A stretch of DNA of 64,000 nt from Pseudaeromonas sp963677375 (GTDB taxonomy: Bacteria; Pseudomonadota; Gammaproteobacteria; Enterobacterales; Aeromonadaceae): the NCBI GenBank assembly GCA_963677375.2, contig OY782042.2, positions 79,891 to 143,890 on the forward strand. The letters are read 5' to 3'. Each line of letters begins with the position of its first letter. Positions within the stretch are counted from its first letter, which is position 1. Positions 52,517 to 60,528 of the stretch are shown here, one piece after another. The notes beneath the pieces are model-generated. The model was not told where the DNA came from, searched no databases, and was given only the letters and a program-made list of their open reading frames with translations. The position numbers and the translations under genes were made by a program.

Positions 52517-52544
52517 TCCTGTTTCCTGCCCATTAAAAGGAGCA

Positions 52545-52820
52545 CTATTCAAGTGGACTAAAGTCGTAGGTGTCATGATGCACCCACATTGACCGCTTGG
52601 TTTCAAGGTTGAGTGCGCTGTACCACTCTTCCCCTTTTAGATGATCGGGGAGTGATTCACACACCTTCCGGACACCATCATCAACGATTACCGTCTCAGG
52701 CTTGGGCATAATCTTGATACGATACGTCCTGTTCTCAAACTCGACAATCCGCCCATCCAGATCTTCGAAAGGCTCGCTTTTTTGCCTTGCTAAATAGTTA
52801 CAGCCAATTGCTAACAGCAT
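52545..52820 (-). CDS. 91-residue unknown protein
   Basis: A hydrophobic start (MLLAIGCNYLA) then a soluble beta-rich region (DGRIVEFENRTYRIKIMP). AAGGGGGCGGGTC lies before the ATG. Function unknown. Confidence 0.55.
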   Translation of the reverse strand: MLLAIGCNYLARQKSEPFEDLDGRIVEFENRTYRIKIMPKPETVIVDDGVRKVCESLPDHLKGEEWYSALNLETKRSMWVHHDTYDFSPLE

Positions 52821-52842
52821 GACCCGCCCCCTTAATAATGAT

Positions 52843-52911
52843 TTACAGTTTATCTACTTCTATAGGCATCAAATCCCCCTCACCAAGCCAATCAGGCTCA
52901 TCTTGTTCCAT
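52843..52911 (-). CDS. Possible 22-residue acidic peptide
   Basis: A very short frame (MEQDEPDWLGEGDLMPIEV) overlapping the end of the next upstream gene; it fills an otherwise empty gap of 77 bases. Coding status is uncertain. Confidence 0.25.
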   Translation of the reverse strand: MEQDEPDWLGEGDLMPIEVDKL

Positions 52912-53185
52912 TCTCCAGATTTTTAATTGTTTCTTTTAGTCGATTCGTTGAAACCCATTCACCACAAGAATAATCCACCCAACCAGAAGCAAAGCAATAA
53001 GCGGCCAACATGGCAGATGTTCCTGTGATTGTTTTGCTTATCACATGAGCCGCATAGTCACTTACAAAATCCAATCCAATCAGCCATTGATAAATCACAT
53101 CCTTGCCCAATCCAGCCTGACCTAACGCAAAGAAAACAAAAACGCCAACGAAGGCAGAGCCGGTGTAAATCTTAACTCTATTCAT
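52898..53185 (-). CDS. Small membrane protein (95 residues)
   Basis: Hydrophobic N-terminus (IYTGSAFVGVFVFFALGQAG) and a second hydrophobic stretch (TSAMLAAYCFASGWVDY). AAAGGAAAAGAT precedes the ATG. Function unknown. Confidence 0.6.
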   Translation of the reverse strand: MNRVKIYTGSAFVGVFVFFALGQAGLGKDVIYQWLIGLDFVSDYAAHVISKTITGTSAMLAAYCFASGWVDYSCGEWVSTNRLKETIKNLENGTR

Positions 53186-53228
53186 ATCTTTTCCTTTACA
53201 GCTTTAAGTAATGGTCTCTCCTCTTAAT

Positions 53229-53468
53229 TTAGAAGCTATGTGGCAACATTTTAGGGATGATAAAAAACCACCAAAACAGACCTGAAATTAATGCGCAAAT
53301 AACAAAAACCAAAAGCAGTGTTAAATAATATATCCTCTTTGTTGGTTGCACTATGTTCTGATTGTTTGTATTGCTCCTGGGCGCACTGACAAGTTGTTGC
53401 AATTCATCCAGACTTTCAGTGTCACGGATTGCGATCAGTAATTCCTCTGTGGTGTATTCCACTCTCAT
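53229..53468 (-). CDS. Tail-anchored-type membrane protein (79 residues)
   Basis: A soluble N-terminal part (YTTEELLIAIRDTESLDELQ) and one C-terminal transmembrane segment (YYLTLLLVFVICALISGLFW). ATAGGGAA precedes the ATG. Function unknown. Confidence 0.6.
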   Translation of the reverse strand: MRVEYTTEELLIAIRDTESLDELQQLVSAPRSNTNNQNIVQPTKRIYYLTLLLVFVICALISGLFWWFFIIPKMLPHSF

Positions 53469-53525
53469 TTCCCTATCACCTCCATCTCGCCGAGTTGATT
53501 TCTCAAGCGTGCAGCCATAGACCAT

Positions 53526-53837
53526 TTATCCACGATCAGTTGCGCGACCTCGCGCATGAGCCCGATATTTATTAGCAAGCGGCGTCGTCAGTAGAAAAAA
53601 CGTCAGAAAAAGACAGTGCAGAAGCATCATTGACAATAAAAAAATCTTCCACGTTTCGCTCACATCGATCAATGAGCCGAAAATGGTACTCAACCAGGCA
53701 AAACCCCACATCAAGCATTGTGATGTGGCAAGTAGCCATACTGACTTCATCTTTATGGCTAAAGATGAAAATAAAAACATCGTACAGGACAGAACTAAAA
53801 TAAAGTCTAACCCCTGAAACATTGATGTCGATGCCAT
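53526..53837 (-). CDS. Membrane protein with three segments (103 residues)
   Basis: Hydrophobic segments near residues 12-30, 35-55 and 68-88. GAGGTG lies before the ATG. Function unknown. Confidence 0.6.
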   Translation of the reverse strand: MASTSMFQGLDFILVLSCTMFLFSSLAIKMKSVWLLATSQCLMWGFAWLSTIFGSLIDVSETWKIFLLSMMLLHCLFLTFFLLTTPLANKYRAHARGRATDRG

Positions 53838-53897
53838 GGTTTCACCTCTTACTTTGCGGCGTTACTGCCTATCACGGGTTCCTGCCGACGAATAATT

Positions 53898-54335
53898 CTA
53901 TTTGCTGCTGCATTCGGTATCGGCTTGCGATGCGCTTGGTTCTTCCTGTGGAATTAAGGTGATAATGAAAAACAACGTACTGACAATTGGAAATATATTG
54001 ATTGCAGTAGAAAGCATCCCTTGCAGTGAGATGAGGCCGTTTGCAAGACTGGATGTTTGCCCTTCATAAGGCACATCGATAAATAATGCCGACACCCCGA
54101 GATAAAGGATAAACATGACATTAAAACCCAATGTGAAGATTAGCGTTTTCTTTTTATCTTTTGATATTCCGTATCTTTTTTTGGCGTAAATGTAACCACA
54201 CAAACAAACGATAACGCAGGCGCACACCCCCCAAAACGGAAACATTGAAATTCCCTTAGAGAAAGAGATAAACAAAACAAATAAGAATGCCGCAACAAAC
54301 TGAAACCCCAAAAGCAAACAAATCACAGCTGACAT
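53898..54335 (-). CDS. Four-segment membrane protein (145 residues)
   Basis: About four transmembrane segments and a short polar tail. GCGAGGAATATATT precedes the ATG at 54335. Lower GC content than the transfer genes, as for several neighbours. Function unknown. Confidence 0.6.
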   Translation of the reverse strand: MSAVICLLLGFQFVAAFLFVLFISFSKGISMFPFWGVCACVIVCLCGYIYAKKRYGISKDKKKTLIFTLGFNVMFILYLGVSALFIDVPYEGQTSSLANGLISLQGMLSTAINIFPIVSTLFFIITLIPQEEPSASQADTECSSK

Positions 54336-54351
54336 AATATATTCCTCGCGT

Positions 54352-54657
54352 TCAATGTTGGAAATCGCTGACATCGGCTGGCGACAGATGAAGAAGCGCA
54401 CAATGCACGCCGGCGATTAGTTTCTGATAATAATCAAGAGGAATTTGTTCGATCCAAGCAGCTAACTCAGCCCACTCGCTACCACTAACGTCTCGGAGGC
54501 GGTTTGCAACTTCGTCTTTTTTCGGAAGCATCGCCGCTAGTAAATTCGGTGTGGCATCTACCATCCCTTCTTCCAGTCCGCGGACGACATTAATCACATA
54601 TCGATCTATCGCCCCCAAATCGGGATTTTTCTCGATGATCAAGTCACTCATCTTCAT
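54352..54657 (-). CDS. 101-residue soluble unknown protein
   Basis: Helical acidic protein (LGAIDRYVINVVRGLEEGMV) with no membrane segment. Followed 16 bp later by the four-segment membrane gene. Function unknown. Confidence 0.55.
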   Translation of the reverse strand: MKMSDLIIEKNPDLGAIDRYVINVVRGLEEGMVDATPNLLAAMLPKKDEVANRLRDVSGSEWAELAAWIEQIPLDYYQKLIAGVHCALLHLSPADVSDFQH

Positions 54658-54741
54658 GGCTGTTATCCATTCCGTTATTACGCATTAATTCAAATGGTCG
54701 TGGGGTAGCTGATTCGCAGGAACCCTTACATCAGCTTACCC

Positions 54742-54945
54742 TCAGTTCTTGAGCTCATAGATCGCCCCGGGGAACAAGATGCACTGGCTCTCGGTAAGCT
54801 GCGACATTTCAAACCGCCCATCCCGATCAAGCACGGCCATCGACTCGAACTCATAGCGGCGACCATGCTTATCGATAAACCAAGCGGGGACTTTCTTTCC
54901 GCGGATAGTGATGTTCTCTGGTCCCTTCTCTGCAATGGCTGTCAT
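54742..54945 (-). CDS. 67-residue unknown protein
   Basis: Starts MTAIAEKGPENITIRGKKV after TTAAGGGGATAAGG, the array junction. A beta-rich soluble protein. Function unknown. Confidence 0.55.
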   Translation of the reverse strand: MTAIAEKGPENITIRGKKVPAWFIDKHGRRYEFESMAVLDRDGRFEMSQLTESQCILFPGAIYELKN

Positions 54946-54974
54946 CCTTATCCCCTTAAAAATCGGCCATCACC

Positions 54975-55337
54975 TCAATTGGTGGTGATTGATATGATAT
55001 TTACATACTCAATAAAATATTTTCCAAGAGCTCCAAGTGTTTGGTCCAGGAGCGGCAACAAAAACACTCGCGTTGCAGTTAAAATACCAACTCCTAGTGC
55101 AACGACCCCAGCACAAAGACATCGCTGTTTATGCCAAAGAATCAACACTACCTTGGCCGTAAAAAACAAGATGATCGAATTGACCATAAACGTCCAAACC
55201 GAGGCCACTCCGGTCACTGACGACTTAACATGCTGTTCCAGCAATGCATCTGTTCCAGCAACACAGACCAGCATCACGCCACCGACGATAAGACCTACAT
55301 TCACAAGCATTGGAAATAAATCAGCCTTTCCAAACAT
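54975..55337 (-). CDS. Three-segment membrane protein (120 residues)
   Basis: Three hydrophobic segments. TGATCGGGCGAGGGAACATA, a variant of the array junction, lies immediately before the ATG and contains the end of the upstream gene. Function unknown. Confidence 0.6.
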   Translation of the reverse strand: MFGKADLFPMLVNVGLIVGGVMLVCVAGTDALLEQHVKSSVTGVASVWTFMVNSIILFFTAKVVLILWHKQRCLCAGVVALGVGILTATRVFLLPLLDQTLGALGKYFIEYVNIISITTN

Positions 55338-55354
55338 TATGTTCCCTCGCCCGA

Positions 55355-55744
55355 TCAAATCCCCGGGGGGCAATCAGGTGTAGACTCAAAGAATGAGAAT
55401 ACAGCCTCAATTTCCCCATCTCCGCGACAATAAGCGTCATGCTCCATCTTGTAAGCTCGCGTCATCTTGACTGCTTCCTTTTTGTCATTTTTTATCCGCT
55501 GTTGAATCTCTTTCAGTTCTGATAATTGTTCTTGTGTTGGCCGTGGGTATTGCGCTCTCCATTCAGTTACAAACGTGCTCACATCTTTATCATTTAAAGC
55601 AAGCAGGTTGGTGAGGATTGCATCTTGATTGTCAATGCGCTGGGCTGAATATCGAGCTTGTTCTGCTCTCTCACTCGAACCGCTCATATATATCAAAACA
55701 GAGAGAGAACTCATCGCCAGCAAGACCATAAATAACTTAAACAT
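55355..55744 (-). CDS. Exported or anchored helical protein (129 residues)
   Basis: N-terminal signal/anchor (LFMVLLAMSSLSVLIYMSG), then a helical region (SELKEIQQRIKNDKKEA) and two C-terminal cysteines. The ATG follows GGAGTAAATG. Function unknown. Confidence 0.55.
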   Translation of the reverse strand: MFKLFMVLLAMSSLSVLIYMSGSSERAEQARYSAQRIDNQDAILTNLLALNDKDVSTFVTEWRAQYPRPTQEQLSELKEIQQRIKNDKKEAVKMTRAYKMEHDAYCRGDGEIEAVFSFFESTPDCPPGI

Positions 55745-55788
55745 TCATTTACTCCTTAATTATTCGAGTCATATAGCTTCTATTGTGG

Positions 55789-56205
55789 TCAACTTTTCTT
55801 CAACCACGTTGACACATCAGAACGATAAGACTCGAGCACTTGTTCAGTTGTATTCCAAATGATTTTCCCATTCGTCAGCTCTATGTTATACCGACCTTGA
55901 GGGATGGGGATTGGCATTTCTGATGCATCTAACCATTCACGGCTTTCTTTCGATTCGCCATTCTCAATGTGAATCACATTCATCTTATATCTAAAATAAA
56001 AAACCACAGAGAACACCATAAGCAACAGGGCGCCGATAAATGCGCGGATCCCTAACGCCGTGGTAATCCAATTAAATAGCCGCTCAAGGTTAACAGCAAT
56101 GTAGAGCAAGCCCCATACAGCAAGAATCAACGTCATTAGCACGGCAAAAAAAACAAGAAACTCCCTGCTGGTTTTTTTGATTGCTTGCTTATTTATTCCT
56201 TTCAT
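55789..56205 (-). CDS. Two-segment membrane protein (138 residues)
   Basis: Two transmembrane segments (residues about 17-35 and 52-72) and a C-terminal soluble domain (PIPQGRYNIELTNGKIIWN). Function unknown. It follows a secreted-protein gene by 13 bp. Confidence 0.6.
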   Translation of the reverse strand: MKGINKQAIKKTSREFLVFFAVLMTLILAVWGLLYIAVNLERLFNWITTALGIRAFIGALLLMVFSVVFYFRYKMNVIHIENGESKESREWLDASEMPIPIPQGRYNIELTNGKIIWNTTEQVLESYRSDVSTWLKKS

Positions 56206-56218
56206 TATTCCCCCTCGA

Positions 56219-56710
56219 TTAATTAGGCCCGCTGCCGGTCATGTGATCCCAATCATCGGATTTCTTTAAATCCTCAATGAAGCCAAGGAGATTCTTGCAC
56301 CCTCCCTTTATAGGGCATCTTTTTTCGGCGATAACAGCCTGTTCGTTGAGATATTCCAGTTTTTTATCATCAGTGGGGCCTGGCATCCCTATCAGTCTGG
56401 ATATGATGGATTGGGTCATCATTCCAGTGAACTCATCCTCTGCTATGGCGTACTCCAATAAAACCTTGTCATCCCGATCCTTGAAGTAGTAAACGGCCTT
56501 CACAGTGGCAGGCGTTCCCTCCAGATGACTCACGAAGTCATTGTAAGAAAGCAATGTGTCGCCTGACTTGCACTTGCCCGGCTCAGTGCCATAACAGGCC
56601 GTGCTAAGGGGAGAGAGTTTGATGCTTCCCTGCCCCCCATTCGTTTTCTTTGGTTCTGCTGCCTGCAAGGAGACAGATAGAACAAGGCAAATGGCAGCAA
56701 TTTTTTTCAT
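56219..56710 (-). CDS. Small secreted protein (163 residues)
   Basis: Signal peptide (IAAICLVLSVSLQAAE) and four cysteines in the mature part, suggesting a periplasmic protein. Its start overlaps the stop of the next gene upstream. Family not recognised. Confidence 0.6.
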   Translation of the reverse strand: MKKIAAICLVLSVSLQAAEPKKTNGGQGSIKLSPLSTACYGTEPGKCKSGDTLLSYNDFVSHLEGTPATVKAVYYFKDRDDKVLLEYAIAEDEFTGMMTQSIISRLIGMPGPTDDKKLEYLNEQAVIAEKRCPIKGGCKNLLGFIEDLKKSDDWDHMTGSGPN

Positions 56711-56991
56711 TCGGTTTTTCCCCCATCATTTTTATCGTGCTCTGGTGTCGCTGATTTTTTTAAACAATTTGAACAATGGAGTAGAGATAAGTTGATCACC
56801 GTCTTTTCCACTAACTCCAAGGGTTCTCCTCTAAAATCAGCTTTTTTCAACCTCACGCACAGCTCATAGATTTTCCCTGAACATGAAAGATTGCCTGTTG
56901 TTCGAAATTCAAGCAACTCAGAAGAACATTCGGAAAAGTTGTCACGGACAAAACTTATAGCCACTAATCCGCAATAAATTGATCCAGACAT
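56707..56991 (-). CDS. Cysteine-rich unknown protein (94 residues)
   Basis: Six cysteines, including a late LHCSNCLKK CxxC. The junction TGATCGAGGGAAAAT just before the ATG includes the stop codon of the upstream gene. Function unknown. Confidence 0.55.
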   Translation of the reverse strand: MSGSIYCGLVAISFVRDNFSECSSELLEFRTTGNLSCSGKIYELCVRLKKADFRGEPLELVEKTVINLSLLHCSNCLKKSATPEHDKNDGGKTE

Positions 56992-57003
56992 ATTTTCCCT
57001 CGA

Positions 57004-57234
57004 TCACTTGTATTTAACGTCAGGACTCTGGTTTACACCGGCTGGATCACCGCCATCATTATGGATCCCACTGATAATATCGATTTGGGCTTGGCAACCA
57101 TCCGAGTCATGTTTGAAAACGCACAGTGAACCATTCCAACTAAACAGTGACAGGGCGCTCGGCCACCGCCTTGCCAGGGCTTTCAACTCCGAGATAGCCT
57201 GCTGCTCTTTCTTGGTGAGAACTACCGTTGCCAT
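57004..57234 (-). CDS. 76-residue unknown protein
   Basis: Starts MATVVLTKKEQQAISEL with GAGAGGGAAAACGACGC upstream. Helical N-terminus, then a beta-rich part with two cysteines. Its stop is part of the junction of the next gene. Confidence 0.6.
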   Translation of the reverse strand: MATVVLTKKEQQAISELKALARRWPSALSLFSWNGSLCVFKHDSDGCQAQIDIISGIHNDGGDPAGVNQSPDVKYK

Positions 57235-57249
57235 GCGTCGTTTTCCCTC

Positions 57250-57558
57250 TCACTCGACAGCTATACGATTGGCAGCGGCAGCTTCTCCGCCTTCCGCAGT
57301 TTTGCTGATTGAAGCAACTTCTGCATCAAGCAGCAGGTTCGCCAGCTTGTTTCGTGACGGTGGCCAATTAGAGTTAATTACATTGAATCTTGCCTCCCAA
57401 GTGGCGGGCAGCTTCTTTTCTTTTATGGCGTTGAGAACCCTGTGTGATTCCTCGGATGTGGCTTTTGAATCCAGGGCGGTTGCAGTAAGCACCGAGCTAG
57501 CGAATATCGCCACAACTGTAATCAGCGCAGCCTTATAGATTGAGATCGATGTTTTCAT
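57250..57558 (-). CDS. Exported small protein (102 residues)
   Basis: N-terminal signal/anchor (AALITVVAIFASSVLTATAL) and a soluble helical tail. The first 26 bases overlap the previous gene's end. Function unknown. Confidence 0.55.
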   Translation of the reverse strand: MKTSISIYKAALITVVAIFASSVLTATALDSKATSEESHRVLNAIKEKKLPATWEARFNVINSNWPPSRNKLANLLLDAEVASISKTAEGGEAAAANRIAVE

Positions 57559-57970
57559 TTCTTTCCACCTGGTCTGTACTTGTCACTGCACCTGTCTTTT
57601 CCCATCTAACTAAACTTAGTCCGACAGATATGAGCACAATAAACGAAGTTGCTGGAATACCAATTTGAAGAATAATCGGTGGAATCACGAAGTCTATCTC
57701 TGGTTGAATCATTGAGAAAACTACCGGCGCACCAAACATACCGACAAAAATATTTGCAAAAACAATCGCAACATTTATATCCGCATTTAATTTGAAGCCA
57801 CACTTAGGGGCAAACAAAACAAGAAAAGATGAAATGGAAAGACCTGCGACAACAGTTTCCCAATAGTAAAGAATTTCTTGTTCTGCTAAAAAACGGCCTA
57901 TTGCCCCCAAAAATATACCAACCCCGCCACCTATAGCCAGAGCGCCCAAAATCCCCATAAAAAAATTCAT
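57533..57970 (-). CDS. Four-segment membrane protein (145 residues)
   Basis: I chose the ATG at 57970 starting MNFFMGILGALAIGGGVG. Four transmembrane segments. It follows the two-hairpin module and the junction GTTAAGGGGAAAAGG. Function unknown. Confidence 0.6.
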   Translation of the reverse strand: MNFFMGILGALAIGGGVGIFLGAIGRFLAEQEILYYWETVVAGLSISSFLVLFAPKCGFKLNADINVAIVFANIFVGMFGAPVVFSMIQPEIDFVIPPIILQIGIPATSFIVLISVGLSLVRWEKTGAVTSTDQVERNENIDLNL

Positions 57971-57977
57971 TTTCCCA

Positions 57978-58052
57978 CCTTTTCCCCTTAACAATTCCAC
58001 TTCCTGAACCCTGGCCCCAGGGCTCGGGAAGTGGGCCGGAAAACCGGCCTCT
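57978..58052 (-). repeat. Two-hairpin intergenic module, copy B
   Basis: On the minus strand: GGCCGG-TTTT-CCGGCC, then a hairpin CCACTTCC...GGAAGTGG (57997-58034) with an inner CCCTGG-GG-CCAGGG stem, then GTTAAGGGGAAAA before the next ATG. Matches copy A at 50743-50818 in order and most bases. Confidence 0.65.
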
Positions 58053-58060
58053 GTTTTCAT

Positions 58061-58483
58061 TTACGCATTAATTTTCTTGATGAAATCGCTCAACATCGGC
58101 ATCCACCGGAGCAAGAGCAGCCCAGTAATCAAGAGTAGGTTCAAATCTTCATGTCGCAGTGCGAAAATGACACTCAGGCCAGCAGCAACACCGATGAAAA
58201 AAAGATTTGCCAAGTCATTATAGAACTCCTTTTTTTCTGCATGATTATCAGATGCAGCTGCCTTACCCTCAGTAGATGTCACACCTTCTTCGCTGGATTT
58301 ATTTTTTATGGCTGAACCCAACAACCCCAAAATATATAAAATCCCTATGACGACAATAGAAATTATTCCTGCGATTCTTATGTTTCGGACCACCTCTTGT
58401 TGCAACCCAGAAAGATCTACACAAATAATTACCACCGACAGGGCGGCCAAAATAATAAAAAACATCACCGTTAGTTTCGTCAT
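58061..58483 (-). CDS. Membrane protein with four segments and a charged loop (140 residues)
   Basis: Two N-terminal segments, a polar loop with many charged residues, then two more hydrophobic stretches near the end. GTCAAAGGGAAAATC precedes the ATG. Function unknown. Confidence 0.6.
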   Translation of the reverse strand: MTKLTVMFFIILAALSVVIICVDLSGLQQEVVRNIRIAGIISIVVIGILYILGLLGSAIKNKSSEEGVTSTEGKAAASDNHAEKKEFYNDLANLFFIGVAAGLSVIFALRHEDLNLLLITGLLLLRWMPMLSDFIKKINA

Positions 58484-58498
58484 GATTTTCCCTTTGAC

Positions 58499-58738
58499 TT
58501 AAATCAGCCCCAAGGCCTTTAGTTCTTGCTGGAGATCGGGAGCCATACTGTCCGGCTTAAAGTCCCCCCAACCGCCACCTGCCAATTCGTGGATCTGCCG
58601 CTGAGTACCCGTTTCGGTAATCCAGATTTGTCCATGCTCTTTAGCCGCACCAATCGCAGCATCGCGTGTTCTATGGCTTCTCACTTCGCTGTTTTTGCCA
58701 GCGCGGCGACTGTAAAATTGGGCGTTCTTGCTAGCCAT
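58499..58738 (-). CDS. 79-residue basic unknown protein
   Basis: Starts MASKNAQFYSRRAGKNSEV after TGATCGAGGAAAAAT. The sequence resembles small DUF-type proteins with a beta-hairpin (IWITETGTQRQIHEL). Function unknown. Confidence 0.6.
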   Translation of the reverse strand: MASKNAQFYSRRAGKNSEVRSHRTRDAAIGAAKEHGQIWITETGTQRQIHELAGGGWGDFKPDSMAPDLQQELKALGLI

Positions 58739-58750
58739 ATTTTTCCTCGA

Positions 58751-58963
58751 TCAATACTTGTAGAGGCGCACCCACTCGATGATCTCATCGAGCTGGCGGT
58801 TATCCAGGTGATGGCAGTTCGCAAAGATGGCAGCTGCGACATGCCCCTGCTGTTTCTCTGTGGTAGATCCCACCTCCGGCTTGCCATCCATTCCCTGCTG
58901 ACCGTCATCAGTCAGCACCCGCCGTCCGTACCCTGTAACAAACTGTTCAGCTTTGATTGGCAT
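58751..58963 (-). CDS. 70-residue unknown protein
   Basis: Starts MPIKAEQFVTGYGRRVL after TGATCGAGGAAAAACAATC. The second half has HHLDNRQLDEIIEWVRLY, helical. Function unknown. Confidence 0.6.
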   Translation of the reverse strand: MPIKAEQFVTGYGRRVLTDDGQQGMDGKPEVGSTTEKQQGHVAAAIFANCHHLDNRQLDEIIEWVRLYKY

Positions 58964-58979
58964 GATTGTTTTTCCTCGA

Positions 58980-59564
58980 TCAATATTGAAGTGTGGACAG
59001 AGTTACGGGTTCCGCACCTTCATCATTTTGGGCACACTCCTCCCGCCAGAAATCAAACCCTGAGTCCTCATCTTCTGGCGTCTCGACATCTCGCATCCAG
59101 GTATGTTTTGGTGCTGAAAAATCAGGGTCCTCGTTGGAAACAATCTGATGGGCAAGTTTCAAATCAATATGCCCTTCGAAGACCAGGCTCTTGGTGCTTT
59201 CACTTGTCAGATATTCAGGAACCGGCTCATATCTTTGGTCGAACAGTGATACATGCTCAGAACAAACTCCCTCGGCATTTGTGCGATCTAGGCGAAGCCT
59301 ATGACAGGGATGAAGCGCCAAAGCGTTTTGCGTAAATGACATACCAGAGCGTGGGGCTGCATTTTTTGGCATATACATCCAGGCCTCATCCCACAAGCGA
59401 ATACGGGGACTACCAGGACGTTTGCCAATAAAAAACTTCCCTCTTGGCAAACGGTCTCCCTTCGACAGTTGCTTACGCCAATCCTCAAAGGCTGCATTGC
59501 GTTTGCGGCGGGCCGTTACGGCATCCCAGTCACTGGGGAGTTGCTGCACTACGATATGACTCAT
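58980..59564 (-). CDS. 194-residue soluble unknown protein
   Basis: I chose the ATG at 59564 after TGATCAAGGAAAAAAATTC. The longest protein of this part of the array; no membrane segment, many aromatic and charged residues (WDEAWMYMPKNAAP). A long open frame on the opposite strand is judged to be a shadow. Confidence 0.6.
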   Translation of the reverse strand: MSHIVVQQLPSDWDAVTARRKRNAAFEDWRKQLSKGDRLPRGKFFIGKRPGSPRIRLWDEAWMYMPKNAAPRSGMSFTQNALALHPCHRLRLDRTNAEGVCSEHVSLFDQRYEPVPEYLTSESTKSLVFEGHIDLKLAHQIVSNEDPDFSAPKHTWMRDVETPEDEDSGFDFWREECAQNDEGAEPVTLSTLQY

Positions 59565-59580
59565 GAATTTTTTTCCTTGA

Positions 59581-59844
59581 TCAGTGGCGGCAACCATTGG
59601 CCCGCCATTGTTTGTAGTGAGCAGTGGCAGCGGCTTTCGCCTCATCCATGGAGCTGCATGGGGTGGAATATGTATTCACCCCAAGGCCGTACCAGTACCA
59701 CCCAATCACCGCATGATTGGCACCGATCACCGGGGAAACACTTATCACTTTCTCGCCATCCTCGCGCAGCTCAAGGCCCCGCGGACTCTGCACCACTAGC
59801 CTCAGACCAGTTTCATTCGGTTGTTTTCGCCATCTGGCAGCCAT
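59581..59844 (-). CDS. 87-residue unknown protein
   Basis: Starts MAARWRKQPNETGLRLVV after GCGAGGGAAAACGT. The body (VIGWYWYGLGVNTYST, then DEAKAAATAHYKQW) looks like a small beta-alpha domain of the kind found in phage proteins. Its stop forms part of the next junction. Confidence 0.6.
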   Translation of the reverse strand: MAARWRKQPNETGLRLVVQSPRGLELREDGEKVISVSPVIGANHAVIGWYWYGLGVNTYSTPCSSMDEAKAAATAHYKQWRANGCRH

Positions 59845-59884
59845 ACGTTTTCCCTCGCCAAACGTGGTTTACATAAGCCACTAT

Positions 59885-59920
59885 GAAATATATTTCGCAA
59901 TTAATCAAGAAATATATTTC
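59885..59920. promoter_or_regulatory. Two GAAATATATTTC palindromes downstream of the HTH gene
   Basis: Exact copies at 59885-59896 and 59909-59920, spaced 24 bp apart, just before the ORF at 59844 and overlapping the end of the HTH gene. They match the copy at 45398, so a shared operator is likely. Confidence 0.55.
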
Positions 59921-60119
59921 ACCCCTTAACAATGATTGGTAGGTTCCCAATCGCGTCATCATAGTAACGGGGGCGATCAGGATCAGCAGCAATCTGCTGG
60001 ATACGGCGCTTTGTCATCCCCCATCGAGACGCTAGCATTTCAGGATTCCAGCCCTTATCCGCCAAGATCTTTTTGAAGTCCTCGGGTGCCAATGGTGTTA
60101 ACTCTTCCATTCTCATCAT
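59919..60119 (-). CDS. Single-unit HTH protein (66 residues)
   Basis: One HTH unit (LADKGWNPEMLASRWGMTKR, then RIQQIAADPDRPRYYDDAI), clearly related to the repeats at 41878 and to 45942. Flanked by GAAATATATTTC-type palindromes on both sides, so it is the natural candidate to bind them. Its start directly follows the stop of a short upstream frame. Confidence 0.68.
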   Translation of the reverse strand: MMRMEELTPLAPEDFKKILADKGWNPEMLASRWGMTKRRIQQIAADPDRPRYYDDAIGNLPIIVKG

Positions 60120-60120
60120 G

Positions 60121-60246
60121 TCACTTAATTAACGAAATATCTTTCGCATCATAGCGCCAGAACAAGAGCGTGTCGAATGGTCTGTTTATCAACGTCCAGG
60201 ATCGACCATGAGTAATCGAGATAGGCATGGCCTCCAGAGCAGCCAT
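60121..60246 (-). CDS. Possible 41-residue ORF before the HTH gene
   Basis: MAALEAMPISITHGRSW continues to a TGA 1 base before the HTH start. The same frame stays open about 180 bases further upstream with protein-like composition but no start codon, so the gene may be a 5'-truncated or frameshifted remnant. Confidence 0.35.
   Translation of the reverse strand: MAALEAMPISITHGRSWTLINRPFDTLLFWRYDAKDISLIK
60134..60145. promoter_or_regulatory. Near copy of the GAAATATATTTC palindrome
   Basis: GAAATATCTTTC, one mismatch, 15 bases upstream of the HTH gene at 60119. Confidence 0.45.
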
Positions 60247-60528
60247 GCTTTGGGGCGACTCAAACAGATAACGCGGGGAACGTGTTTGACCTGACCAGGG
60301 CGGAGTGATGTAGCCTGTTGTTTGGCTGGCTTGATGGAGTGGTATTTCATGGTCGTCTCTCTGTTTTGCACCGGCATCCGCTGGGGGCAGAGAGAGTGGG
60401 GAATGGGCCTCCCCTTCATCACATCAAGGATAGGCCTGCTGCTCACGGAACCCTGGCAAGACAGGATCTTGCCTATCCAGATGATTGAGCTATCTTTGAA
60501 TTGTGGCTGGTGAGAATCGACAATGTTT

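Noticed and set aside
50743..58052. Integron-type attC sites in the GTTAA-containing junctions
   Set aside because: The GTTAAGGGG and CCCCTTAAC sequences do not fit the GTTRRRY/RYYYAAC cores, and no integron integrase is present (the recombinase at 43262 is a phage-type enzyme).
58526..59335. Plus-strand open frame of 269 codons in the small-gene array
   Set aside because: It lies across three well-formed minus-strand genes with conserved junctions and has no ribosome site or recognisable domain.
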